A stretch of DNA of 64,000 nt from Blasia pusilla (taxonomy: Eukaryota > Marchantiophyta > Marchantiopsida > Blasiales), in assembly GCA_050084515.1 (NCBI GenBank), contig CM114273.1, positions 23,126,001 to 23,190,000 on the forward strand, in the 5' to 3' direction. The translations under genes and the position numbers were made by a program. This document shows positions 24,621-36,442 of this stretch, one piece after another. Numbering within the stretch: position 1 is the first letter of the stretch; each line of letters begins with the position of its first letter. The notes beneath the pieces are model-generated. The model had not been told where the DNA came from. It saw only the letters and a list, made by a program, of their open reading frames with translations, and did no database searches.

Positions 24621-27600
24621 TGTAATGTATAACTCAAGGAAAAAGATACTCTTTCTATCGCAAAGTACTAAGTTTGTTCCCAAGAGACCAGTGTTTCCTG
24701 AGTAAAGAGAGGTTTTATAAAGAATATCTAGAATGAACTCCTTCTTCACTAAAATGCTTCACTTACTACAACGACACTATCTTACAAGTACAAAAGAATG
24801 AAAGGTTTTTTTCTTCCCTCTTGTAAAAGACTCTTCTCAAGTGCACATAGAGACTCTTGTGAATCTGCAAAAACAAAACTCCACGAAGACCTCAAAGAGA
24901 CTTCAAGAATGGCAGGTCACCCTACTTTCAGAACTAAATCCGTCATGGAAGGTTACTCACTGTCTAACAACTTTCCTACGCTTCTTCCTAATTATCTTTT
25001 GGAATTGTGAAACTAGAAGACTCAACTCTCATCTCTACTACAGCCCCATAGGATCCATATTCAATTCCGCACCTCAAAAAACATGAGAGAAGACTCTTCT
25101 TCTATATCAAAGAGCGGAAAGAACTAGAAAAGTATTACAAGCTTCAAAAAGTAAAAGACTCTTCAGCTTAAGCAAGTGAAGAAGGTACCATATGAGAGGA
25201 GGGAGACACTCTCATATAGTATGAGTGCTGACCAAACAACGTGTTTGTGCGGAGCTTCCAAGTGTCAACCAAGAAACTCTTCACCACACCATCTACTTTA
25301 CCTGATTGGGATCCCCAATAGACATTACTTACCAGTGCAAGAGCTTTGGGCAATGAATCAAGCCTAATGAATGTGTTGAACAATTCTGGTACTACCAGCT
25401 TAGCAATATCATCATATGCTCTTGCTATGTGTGTTGTGAATTTTACGCAGAAGACCAAGTAATGACTAGAGGTTTCGTCCCCATCGTCAGACAAGGCACA
25501 AGAGTTTAGTTGTGTTCCCATCTTGCTTTTCTTATGGTTCAAGGGGATTGCCCCCGTCCTGAACTTGAACTTGAGCCAGGTTCCCAAACAAGGGGTTCCC
25601 TGCAAATAGTTCTTCAGTTCTGCCCTTTCGGGATATACCGTCAAAAGAGAGAGGTCAGACATTTTCATGGCTTCCTCCGTGTTGTTCTGCTATGAGCGTT
25701 TTCCCACTGCTTTGATTATGGTATCAACGAATGCTTTCTCATCTTGCTCCCACAGTTCAAGCTCTACTAGGAGCTTGGAAGCTTGCACAATCTCTTGAAC
25801 CTTTTTCGTCCAAGATTTGGCCTGCTTTACGGGTCTTTTTTGGGTCCAAGTTTTCCCCATCACTTCTTTAGGATAGCGATGGGAGTCCATTGTCTCCAGC
25901 TGCCTCCGCCATTTCAACTTGGCAATGTCACGTCTATCCTCCAAGGGTTCCACACCTAGTTCTGATCTCACACCAACTCGGGCTGTTCGTGATGAGGTTG
26001 ACATCATACCCCGAAACGCCTTCAGCTGCACAGCTTCAAGCCTATCCCTTTGTTTGGTGTTGGCATCCCACACTGTTGGATAGGAATCTAGACAGACCGT
26101 TCATCTTCTTGTGGCCTTTCTCAGTAGTCTTCTTAATGTGTGCATCCCATATGCAATCTTCCGAGAATTCTATGCCCAGATAGGTGTATGTAGCCACACG
26201 GGGGATCTCTTGGTCACCCCAGTACCATTGTTGGTCTTGGTCCTCCTCCTTGCCATTGAAAATCATCACACCGCACTTCAGTACATTTGCCTCCATGCCC
26301 CACATGTCACACCAGATTTTGGTCAGGGAGATCATCTCTTGGAGTTTCTTTCCTGTTTCCTCGAGGCCACCAAAGTCATCAGCAAACATGAGGGCAACAA
26401 TAGAGTTGTTGCCCACCCGTATGCCTATTCCACTATCCTCCATTTCTTCCAATAGGGAATTCACAAAAATGTTGAAGAGGGTGGGGGAGAGCGGGCATCC
26501 TTGAGCCACACCTTGCTTGATGTCGAATGTCCCACTCTTTTGGCCATTCACCAGAAACTCTACTCCTTGTGTTTTGATACATCTTCTCCACCACCCTCCA
26601 CATTTCACTCTCAGCCCCGCCTTCCATAAGCTATAAGAAAGCTCGTCACGCCATACAGTGTCGTATGCCTTCTTGAGGTCCAAGAAGAAGCAATAGGTGG
26701 GTTTCCCCTCTTTTTTCCTACCCTGGATGATCTGTCTGAAGGTGAAGATGTGGTCCACGCATCCTCGGGCTTGCCGGAAGCCGGCCTGGCCTTCCTTGAT
26801 GACAGAATTCTCCTCCATATACATAGAGATCCTATTGTTGAGTATACGACAGAGGAGCTTCCCGACTACACTCAGCAATGTAATACCCTTGTAGTTTCCA
26901 GGGTCTTCTTGCTCACCCTTCTTGAAGAGGTTCACGATGACTCCCATCCGCCATCTTTGTGGGATGACTTCTGCCCACCAGAAGAGAGAGAGAGAGAGTA
27001 GATAAGAGGATTATGAAATCATTGATGCAACTTCTCGCTCCTCCCACAATATTGGTCCCTTCTTCAAACTCTGATTTCCTTCCTAGTATGAAGAACTAGG
27101 GCTTTGGGAAAGGCAAAGCATTCATGCGGGAGAGGTCACATATTTCAAATCATCTTCTCGAAAACAAAAAAGAACTCTTGCGAACATAAATACATTCTTA
27201 TTTCTTGGCCAATCGTGTTTGGCTATGTCATGTAATATTATTTGGTACTAGACTGCTATTAGTACTAGATCTAGTATTATAAATTCAATGTCATTGATAT
27301 AAAAAAATAGCTTTTTCAAAATAATATATGATCATTCCAAAATTTACACATTTATATTTTTTAGTATCTATATTAAAACTAGTTGTAAATATATTTAGCT
27401 TTATCAACTAAAGTTAGTATCTATATATAATATGTCATTATTTTGGAAATCCCTCAACCAAGCTTCCTACACACTAACCAAGACTGTTGGTAAACTCAAG
27501 ATACACGGAACAGTATTGAGGAATTCAAGACACAAGGGAATGATCCCTTCTTCTACTAATTTGCTCTTTAAATAGTCTTTTACAATCCCTGATTGATCTT

Positions 27601-28239
27601 CCTATTCTAATCTAGAATTCTAAGTGCTAATCCTAACGTCCTCTTTTCAGATTCTCCAACCCTCCATCTTCCTAAGTCAGTTGGTTGCCATAGCATTTCA
27701 TTTCTGCTCCCTTTAAACCGTTGCGCCGCTCCATTTCCGGCTTCCAAAATTGCCACAACTGTTCAATCTCCACAGTCTTTGTAGTCTTTCTCTTCAATCT
27801 CCTATCGCATTCTTTGTAGTCTTTCTCTTGGCTATCTTTCTATCTATTCTATCGCTAAAGATTCTTATCTTTCTTAGAGTTCTTAGTCTTTGCTCTTGGA
27901 GACTCTTATTTCTTTACTCAATCTTTGCACAAAGATTAGTCCTCCTTTCAAAGAAGCTTTTCTTTCTGAGTCTTTTCACTCTTCTTGTGTGGTCTTTTCT
28001 TCGCGCTTCTTCTTCTAACTTCTTTTCCAGTCTTTTACACAATTCTCACTCTTCCGAGATAGTCTTTAATCTCCTAACATCTCTTGTCCTCTCATCAGAG
28101 TTCTCTTAGTCACTCTTCACACAATTTTGATAAATTAAGGCTCTTTACTTCCGGTATTGAGTCTTTAGTCCTTGCTTAAGGAAGACTTATGTACAAAAAA
28201 TGCTCTTTCTGTCAAAATTTCAAAAATGTGGGCACTACA
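24621..28239 (-). mobile_element. Gypsy-2 3' LTR (reverse), split by a LINE
   Basis: On the minus strand the LTR begins TGTAGTGCCCACATTTTTG at 28239, right after a purine tract (gagtgaggggg, plus-strand 28242-28252), and ends ...CATTACA at 24621. It is homologous along its length to the solo LTR at 36443-37924 in the opposite orientation. About 2.28 kb (25172-27452) interrupts the homology: the LTR matches 24621-25171 and resumes at tggaaatccctcaacc near 27453. Native length is about 1.34 kb. A CT-rich stretch (27770-28110 on the plus strand) gives ORFs that are not genes. Confidence 0.8.
25172..27452 (-). mobile_element. LINE insertion with reverse transcriptase
   Basis: Minus strand. The main open part, 26947-26042, is a non-LTR reverse transcriptase: PGNYKGITLLSVVGKLLCRI, IKEGQAGFRQARGCVDHI, CFFLDLKKAYDTVWR, GVAQGCPLSPTLFNIFVNSL and the catalytic ALMFADDFGG (F-A-D-D box). 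It continues through frameshifts at 26073-25690 (MWDANTKQRDRLEAVQLKAF, WRRQLETMD) and 25668-25168 with a C-terminal Cys/His-like stretch (C..SDDGDETSSHYLVFC). The endonuclease domain is missing; upstream of 27000 is AT-rich sequence without a domain, so the 5' end is truncated or exchanged. It sits inside the Gypsy-2 LTR, so it is younger than that insertion. Stops show it is inactive. Confidence 0.85.
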
Positions 28240-28270
28240 TACCCCCTCACTCAAATGTGAGCCTTCCCGG

Positions 28271-28858
28271 TGTCGTATAGTAAAATCAGCCAATGTGTAA
28301 ACTCCTTCCTCGTTAAGTGTTAGATAGAGTTTTATTAGTATTAAGTAAATTAGCTTAGGAAAAGGAAATTCCCATGTTTAAACCTCTTTATGGTGCCTCT
28401 TTTATGCGGGCCCAACTTAAGGAAAAGAGGTAATAAATAAAAGATGACTTTATAAAAGTAAAGTAGTAAGGTTGGTGCTTTAATGAAAAGAAAAACTAGG
28501 TTTGGTTGGTGGCTAGGTTAGTTGGGGTAATTTGGAAAATATCAAGTGGGTAAAAGAGGATATTTTGGAAGAGATAAGAGGAAATCTACTTATGTCAAAA
28601 TGTGATTGGCTAAGCCTTGAGAGGAAGCCATGTGGCACAAGATAAGATTAGTTCTATTTTGTACTCTTGTGGATCTCTTGTGAGTATATAAAGAGGAGGG
28701 ACCTTCAAGGGTTCATCACCTTCTATTCCACCTCTTGAGTCTCTCGTATCACTCTTGAGTGTATGGCTTTGGGATTTCTTTCTTTGCCAATGAGAGTGGA
28801 TCACCCCTCTTGGGAGAGTAACTTGACTATGGTCTATTCTTCGAGAGGTTTCTAGAGT

Positions 28859-28897
<39 letters not shown>

Positions 28898-29564
28898 AGA
28901 TGAGAGGTTTGTCACCTTAGAGGAGTTTAATCATACTAAAATAGTGAATGTTTTGGCTTGTTACTTTCCCAATGAGAGTGGATTATCCCTCTTGGGAGAA
29001 TAACTCCGCCAAAACCCATTCTTGAGGATAGTAGAGAATGTCTGTCAAACATGGATAGGGATGAAACACGACTTTCCTTTCCTCAATCCATACCATGTCA
29101 AGATACTCTTTGTAGATAGGCACTGGTTCACTTGTTATTTAGTTTATCACTTTGGGGAGGCGTTCATGAACCAGGTTGCTATTCAATCTCCAACTCCGGT
29201 GATCCTTCCTATCGTCACATATAGAAGGACATGGGATTGTACTTTGTATGTCATTATATAGCGATCCATAGACGTGAATAGGCTTGCTCAAGTAGGATTT
29301 ATCACTAGTTGTGCTATCTTCCTCATGTACAAGCATAAAATAGTTTATAGGGATTTAATAGTTAGGAATTTCGAGGTCCGATGTTACGAAGAAGTGATCG
29401 CCTCGGCACTTCCATTTGTGATACCTGTCGTGAGAGAATGAAGAATATACATAATAATTTTATATTGAAAAAGAAGATCTTCTCAGAGAGTTCATCTTGC
29501 ATCGACCACGTCTATCGCAGCTAGAAGGCCTGCCCTTACTCAAAGAAAGGCTCTCGACACGACA
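28271..29564 (+). mobile_element. LTR-A repeat, copy 3 (complete)
   Basis: This is the best-defined copy, 1294 bp, beginning TGTCGTATAG and ending ...CTCGACACGACA. It is flanked by a 4-bp direct repeat ccgg (28267-28270 and 29565-29568). It has TG...CA ends with a TGTCGT/ACGACA inverted repeat, a TATA-like element at about 28684 and no complete internal region, so I read it as a solo LTR. Internal features are a (GT)n run at about 28859-28895 and a conserved frame at 29022-29261 encoding DFPFLNPYHVKILFVDRHWF. It is inserted just outside the Gypsy-2 3' LTR. Confidence 0.8.
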
Positions 29565-29568
29565 CCGG

Positions 29569-31740
29569 AAAACACTCTTCTCCGTTCTACTCTATTTCCG
29601 TCATGTCTCTAAGGACTTCTATTAGCAGGTAATTCTACAATTTCTAGATAAGGAGGAGGTCGACCATGAATGTTCAAAGGTCTGTTGACAATATTTGGCA
29701 TGTTATTCTTCATCCTCTCCCTCCATCCTTCAACAACCTTTGAAGAACCTAAAACCTCGTTCTGCACTCTTACCTTCGAAGGTACGAAAGACGCTATGGG
29801 CGATTCTTGTACACATGGGGGATCTGCCACCTCAGGTAATGCAGCAGTATGTTGCGCAAACTGTCTCTTCCAATACTGGTTGATATACTCTAGCTCCTCT
29901 GTGATTTGGGCTTCAAAGTTCTAGATTGCCTCGTTGATTAAATCCTAGGCCTCTTATGGTTCTTCGCGTACTCCCGCCCTAAGTTTCTGATCGGCCTCTA
30001 GCACTGCAAGCTTCGCTGTAACTCCACTCCACTAAGATACCAAGTTACTGTTTGTCTGTTGCTGATCCCTAATCAGCTTCCCTTTCTTTGCACTCTCCTG
30101 CATTGCACTTTGGAAACTAGCCTGGAGAAGTTCAATCCGCTCTTGTAGCTTCTCCGCGTTCACCAAGACTGATGTAATTGCACAAAGGGATGATATGCTC
30201 CATGCTCAATGTCAATGGCCAAGCTTTCTCATTTTTGGGCATTGCGTGCTTCATATTATATACTTCTTCAACTCTCCAATTTTGATTTCCTTAGACCCAT
30301 TCTGGCGCTCCATTGACTCATTGATCGTCTTGTGTATCTCAATAAGCCGCAGGTTCCTGAGGACGGTTAGGTACTCTTGTATTGGCGCTTGGTCGGACAA
30401 GTTCCCGATCTGCTTGAGCTCTCCGACTAGTGGTTCCGTGACTTGTAGAAACGAAGTGAAATGTCTCAAGGTTGTGTGCACAGGTTGCACCACAAAACTT
30501 TCTACAACATCGAAAGGGACGATTGATGGTTCGACTGCTTCGGTTGCCGGTGTTTCTGCTGCTTCCTCCTCCGCTTATTGATGTGGCTCGATTCGAACCC
30601 TCTTAGGTCTTGGTACCTCAGGCTATTGTGAGGGCGGCCGGGATGAAGACCCTTCTGCTCGCCTCTGCCTGGTTCTTGGCACACTTTGAGGTGTCATCGG
30701 TCATATTACCACCGCTACATCTCTAGAACTCGGAGCATATGCTTCGGTGGGCTTTGGTCTTTGAATTGGAGTAGCCGTGACCCACTCCAAAGACTCGTCG
30801 AGGGTAATCTCCCCGACTTGTAAATACAACTGAATTAAGAAGGGAGAGAGATACGATTTCTCCCCTGGTGTGAACGCTCCTATCAAATCGATTACATGGG
30901 CATGTTCAAGCCCCGCAAAATCTACTCCTGGCTCTTCAGGCTGCAGATCCACATTCCAAAGAGTGTAACATTGCTTTACAAGCTTATTACTCATATAATA
31001 GGTCCTACCCGGATTGAACAAGACCTGGTACAACTTATAGAATTGTGCAAATAGAGGAGGGATCAACATCTACGGCTTGTAGCCGTTCCTTCCTAATCAC
31101 TCTGCTGTGACACACCCTAGTTCTTCAAGCTCCTCATGTAGGACAAGAGCGTCACAATCCAATTCCTCCTCTGGGGCCGCAAGTAACTCATACGTGACTC
31201 GCCACAAGTCGACGGATCCCATTGTTTGGTTGCGCCCGATACTTGTATCCCTTCTTACCAAATTCAATCCCCTTGGAGCTTGAATGTAGCTCCGTGAGTA
31301 ACGCCACCAAAGACTACGACCAATCTGCTCCAAAGAATTGCCACAAAGACCTTTCCTCCAAGGCTTCGCGCAGTTGACTTGAGATCCCTAACGCTGGGTA
31401 CACCCCGCACTTCATGAGCGCCATGTCTTCCTTGCTACTTTGGTCTGTCTGCTTCCGCCGGTTCTTGCGCGATCTTTGTAGTGCCCTCTTTGGTCAACTC
31501 TTGAGGGTTCCGGGCGCTCTCGCCATGAGAAATGAGCAAACTCGCGCCCCCGGTCTGAATACTCTAAGCTTGATAACCGCCAGTCTTACGTAATGGTGGC
31601 CCCTTCTGTAACGGCCTCTTAGCACTCTCTGCGATCTAGGGCGAAGAACTCGAGGACAAAGACTACACTGGAAAAGACAAAGACTTCGAAGACAAACAAG
31701 GAAAAGACCCGAGACAAAGACCACCATCCCTTGTCTTTCC
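29569..31740 (-). pseudogene. Gypsy-2 extra ORF downstream of integrase, unknown function
   Basis: Minus strand, between the integrase end and the 3' LTR. Four open stretches at 31333-31097, 31069-30701, 30493-30251 and 29830-29609 all lie in one frame, so they are pieces of one ~570-codon protein broken by stops. A further N-terminal piece (about 31430-31330, DMALMKCGVYPALGISSQLR) is in another frame. Recognisable parts: IPPLFAQFYKLYQVLFNPG; FLIQLYLQVGEITLDESLEW; a Ser/Arg-rich linker (RTRQRRAEGSSSRPP); and a helical part (LVGELKQIGNLSDQ, NLRLIEIHKTINESM). I see no transmembrane segment, so env-like is not supported. I recognise no family. Its place after pol is like the additional ORFs of some large plant gypsy elements. 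Confidence 0.55.
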
Positions 31741-31836
31741 TGAGTCTTCGCAAGTCCTGGGGGTCCTTACTTCACCCGGTATGAAACGTCTAGCGCCGGG
31801 TCTTGTGCTTGTGTTCTCTACCCCCTCCCTCAGTCT

Positions 31837-33380
31837 TCAGGCAGGTATATAGTATCTTTGCACATGCATGCCATTTACCCTTGTCGGCAATGCTTCTCCT
31901 TCCAACGTTTCCAATTTTAAAGAATCATTTTCAAAAATCTCCAAAACATGGTAAGGCCCCATCGAGTTTAACTTGAGCTTCCCTGGGAACTTTAGACGAC
32001 GGTGGTAAAAAAGTAGCACCAAGTCCCCTCTTCTTATTGATTGTGGTCTCAGGTTCTTGTCATAGTGTGTCTTCCTTTGTGCTTGGACAGTCTTTGTATG
32101 TCCAAGAGCAAGATGTCTTGCCTCCTCCACCACTACCAGGTCTTCGTTCCTCTTTACGATGGTAGCCGACTCTTCTTCGTCCCTCTCCTCTTCTAAAATT
32201 TGGTAGGTGGGCACATCCCATTCAATTGGAACAAGGGGTTGTATTCCGTAGATGAGGTAGAATGGTATGTACTTGGTAGTGACTTTCTCTGCTGTTCGGT
32301 TTGCCCAGAGGGCAGCAAGAATCTTCATATCCCGATCATATGGGCCCGCCGAAAGTATATTTTAATTGCTACGGATTATTGCACCAAGATGGTGGAAGCA
32401 GTCGCTACTAGGAAAGATGAGAGTGAGGCAGTGGCTAAATTTTTATATGAAATGATCATTACTAGATATGGTTGTCCTCTGGAGTTAGTGAGATGGGACA
32501 ATCAAGCGGTACAAGATCCTATAAATAAGCCCATTGGACTTCTCAGTTAACCCATTAGCTTTGGGATTGTATGGGATAGTCTTCTTGTGGTTGATCAGGA
32601 AATAGTCGGTCAAAGCTTGAACCGTCTGGTTGAGGAAATGAGTTCTCTGGTCGCTCACTAACTCTTGAGGACAACCATATCTAGTAATGATCATTTCATA
32701 TAAAAAATTAGCCACTGCCTCACTGTCATCTTTCCTAGTAGCGACTGCTTCCACCATCTTGGTGCAATAATCCGTAGAAGTTAAAATATACTTTCGGCGG
32801 GCCTTCCGAGTGCCAGGTGAGATAGGTCCCACAAAATCAATACCCCACTTCTCTAAAGGGGCTAAGGGAAGAATAGGTACCAAAGGCCAGCGAGAGGTTG
32901 TTGTGGGCCTTCCTGCTCTTTGACAAGCATCACACTTTTGTATAAAGAACCTGACATCCCGATATATTGTGGGCCACCAATAGCGTGCAACCAGGATCTT
33001 CTTGACCATATTCTTAACTGCATAATGCCCTCCTGTATCCTCCGAGTGCATAGCAACAATAACTCGAGTTACTTCCTCCTTCTCCAAGCATCTCCGGTAT
33101 TCTTTGTCTGCCCAAGCTCGAATAACACATCCTGGCAGAGCTCATAAGGCCCTACCTTATGTAAAAACACTACCTTTTCTTCTGCTGTCATAGGGGCGGG
33201 CAATCTGAAAGTGAAAAGGAACTGCAAAATGTCCTCGTATGAAGATCTTCTCAAGGTCTTTTCGCTTATCAGGAACAACTCTTTGTCCAAAAAATCATCT
33301 TCCATGTTCTTCGTGAGGTTGGCCTTCGGCATCCTCAACCGTGATAGGAAATACGCATTGGTGGAGCAGTGTTGTACCCG
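31837..33380 (-). pseudogene. Gypsy-2 pol 3' part: integrase
   Basis: Minus strand. It begins at about 33370 with the spacer after RNase H (FLSRLRMPKANL). The integrase follows. Its HHCC zinc-binding part is H...HYAVKNMVKK to C..C. The catalytic core has GIDFVGPISPG (first Asp), LVSDQRTHFLNQ (second Asp) and PKANGLTEKSN (Glu), all three acidic residues present, ending near 32485. The C-terminal part resumes at 32328-31837 (ALWANRTAEKVTTKYIPFYL, a DLVLLF.R..KFPGKL..MGPY SH3-like end). Between them lies an inverted fragment of the same gene (32341-32493). RT, protease, gag and the 5' LTR are missing, so Gypsy-2 is truncated at its 5' side. Confidence 0.9.
32341..32493 (+). repeat. Inverted duplicate of an integrase segment
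   Basis: About 153 bp reading on the plus strand as RKYILIATDYCTKMVEAVAT... is an inverted copy of 32655-32810, where the same integrase segment lies on the minus strand. The arms differ at a handful of bases; the spacer is about 160 bp. The copy separates the integrase core from its C-terminal end. Confidence 0.85.
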
Positions 33381-33518
33381 ATGGGATTTTCCCTAGATTA
33401 TTGGGAGGAATCAACGTCCTACAGACCAAGATGGCAGTCCGGTGATGGGCAACTTAGCTCATTTCGTCTTCAATTCATGGGTGGAGTGATCGAGCGACAA
33501 CCAGGAGAGATGGCATCT
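33381..33518 (+). pseudogene. Gypsy-1 remnant between two insertions
   Basis: A short stretch between the broken edge of Gypsy-2 and the CACTA end. In the plus frame it reads LDYWEESTSYRPRWQSGDGQ and ERQPGEMAS without a stop. It would join in sense to the open frame that begins after the CACTA element at 41482. I infer it is the Gypsy-1 segment between gag and the methyltransferase. Confidence 0.45.
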
Positions 33519-33530
33519 TACTAGAAGAAA

Positions 33531-34330
33531 TATGACTCTGAGATATGACTAGACTGAGTCATATACTATGGTAAATGACTGATTATGACTCATTACCATT
33601 AGATTCATATAAACCAAGTCATTTACATATAATGACTAAGGTTATCGGGATGGTATATGACTTGAGTCATGCGGTACTGAGTTATATATATATGATTAAT
33701 GAGTCAGCATATATTGACACGTTGGCATCTTATGTGGCAATATGACTTCCACCTAGGATACTCCTGGTTTGACACGTGTAATGACTAAGTCATAAAGGCC
33801 TACACCTTGATGACTAGGATGTAGATGAACAAATGTTTGACTTACGGGTGTCTCCATACAAATTTCACATGTGGATTAAATGACTCAGTCATACATTCCA
33901 TGTCAGATGATGACTAGGATTTTCATGGACAAACCACAAATTGCCATATAGAGTCAAATAACTTTGTGACACGTGGAGGAAATGATTCAATCATATGTGC
34001 AGATGAGGATTCTATTAAGAGGTGTACTTTTCTAACATGTGTCCCTTGCTGATTATATTGGTAAGTTGTAAAGATATAGGTATTACTCTGTCAATCATAT
34101 GCATGACTATGGTAGTTATATATGTAACTCTATGAGTCATACGCATGACTATGGTAGTCATATGTACGACTCTATCAGTCATAAGCATGACTATGGAAGT
34201 CACATCTATAACTCTTCACATCTCATCTATGTTTCAATCATATATTTGTACCTCTCTTCTTGGATAGTCATATGTATGGTTTTAACACTTGTAATTACTA
34301 GAAAATGTTTTCTTTAAAGATACATTAGTC
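33531..34330. repeat. CACTA left subterminal repeats
   Basis: Many copies of tgact/agtca in direct and inverted pairs, e.g. agactgagtcat, atgactaagtcat, aatgactcagtcatac and gcatgactatggtagtcata repeated three times near 34101-34200. The density drops after 34330. Confidence 0.8.
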
Positions 34331-36442
34331 AATTCTCACTCCCCATCCAAATCTTGGAGATTCAATGTGCAAGAATGAATAATTCAGCTGAGGCATATAT
34401 CTGGTCGTTGGTTGGCCTATTGAAGGTAACAAGGAAGGATATTAAATCATTCAAAACTTTTCACACTAAGCTGAAATGCACTTTGGACTGTAAGGCATCA
34501 GATTATCATGTCTCATCAAACTTGTAACTTTTGCTCAAGCCCAAATTTGGGATATGGCTACTCTAATAACAATTCAAACCAAAGAAATGTCTATATAGAG
34601 ACAAAAAGGAAAGAATTCATAATGACTACCTCCTCATCAGAGAGGAGTTTTAGAACATTCCAGGATCAAAAGTTTGGCAAACATAGAAAACAATAAAAAG
34701 AAAAAATTTGTCAAATGTAAAACATCCACTAATAACTACTTTCTTTAAGTGCATCTCTGGCCAAATAATGGCAGATCCAACTGCATCTCCAAATGTGTAT
34801 TGGGGAGGATCATCATTTGTATTCATCATGGTCTATCTTAGTTTCACCTTGAGGCTCCGGAGATTATGGTTCGTGGATCAACAACAAAACTTGAATATAC
34901 GAGCAGCAAACTCTTTCTCTTCCACCAACCACTGCAAAACTAATAACTTGTCGATCCATGGTTTTTTATCTATTGGTCCCATAAAAAACTAGTTAGTCTG
35001 TGAACATGCCACAACTTCATCAACACAAGAGGCAATCAAACCTCATGCAAACTGATTGGTTCATTACTTAAAAGGCGAAGAGGAAATCAGATGTGCTCCT
35101 TCATATATACAATTACTAACCCTGATATTTTGTTCATTGATTGTGGGCTCTGTACCATCCTGAAGGAAAGGAAATATTGATGACCAGTTTATTGGTCATA
35201 TTCTGTAAGATCTTGCCACTTTTGCTGAGTTGTGCAATCCTAAAATCCAAGCCGTTGTAATTTGAGCTAAACAGCATCACACTTTACCACTTTCTCTTCC
35301 TAAAGTCCAAGCCCTTGTAACCCCCATGTTCCCGGGTCACGAATTTGGAAAAATATCCCTAAACCCTGAAAATATCCAGGCCACCAGTGAAAATAAAATC
35401 TCTTCCTTAGGAACTCAAAACATAAACATTTGAAATCTAGATGAAAGGTGCTTGTCAGATGCGATGTCATTGTCATATACATGGAAAGGCTCCCATAGGC
35501 TAGTAGGCTTCCCATGGATTAGAAATCTAGTTCTCAATTCTCTCAACAACTTCTTATCATTGAAAAACCACTTCCATTAGTAAAGCTTCTTCATATTCAA
35601 CTGGGAAGAAAAATCACTCACCTTTATCAAAGTTTCTGCTGTGAGCAACAAAATCAAATCTACCAAAAGCTAGACCAACAAAATAGATTAAGCTTCAGTG
35701 AAGGGTACAAACTTCCAATTATATCTTTTCCTCCCACTATCTGGTTCACTCATCAAGACCACTCTCTACACCAAAACAAGTTGCCATGATCAAAATTATG
35801 CAAAAGGCCATTATTTAGAATGCCTCTCAGAATCAGTTCGAGGTGGGTCCATTATGACAAGCACTCCTTTTGCATGTGATACAACAAGTGAGACCAAACT
35901 CTACACCAAAACTAGTCACTAGGTTCGAGAATTTGCACGTTCTCTCAAGAATGACCATTAGATCTAGTTTGAGGTGACTGTATTTCTACAAACCCTTACA
36001 ATGTCCAATACAACAATTGAGACCATTCTCTACACCAAAACCAGCTCATGCTTCCTAAATGCGCACACTCAGAGTCTTATTGCCTATCAGATCCACTTTG
36101 AGGTGACTCCATGACTGCAAACTACTCTCACATATTCTTGACATCTAAGAGAAGTAAGTCTGAAATTGCACTCTGGCGATTGAGGCATCTCGACATTATT
36201 CCAACTTGACCAGAAGGTTTCATTGCCATTACCTTGCACCCAAGCAATGGGAGAAGTGACACACCTTAACACGTCAATTATGAGAATGCTGACCTTCTTT
36301 ATCGCTGGGTTGGTCCAGCATTGCTTCGAGGTATTACTCAGATTTACTCTCCAACTTTGGGTTTCTAGAATGCACACTTTGATCCGCACGTGGGGTCGTA
36401 GCGCTTCCTTGTGATTCATGAATGGAATCAAGTTCCGCATGG
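34331..36442. other. CACTA interior, no gene recognised
   Basis: Mixed sequence without convincing coding potential. The direct repeat ctacaccaaaac...agttgcc / actagtcacta / agctcatgc occurs three times (about 35765, 35901, 36032) with gagaccaaactctacaccaa-like cores roughly 135 bp apart, a weak tandem array. Confidence 0.5.

Noticed and set aside
27750-28109. Hydrophobic plus-strand ORF resembling a membrane protein
   Set aside because: It is a CT-rich part of the Gypsy-2 LTR translated in one frame (Leu/Ser/Phe-rich); the homologous solo LTR shows the same composition effect on the other strand.
29569-31740. Envelope-like gene of Gypsy-2
   Set aside because: The position fits, but I see no signal peptide, transmembrane segment or cleavage motif, so I left the function unknown.
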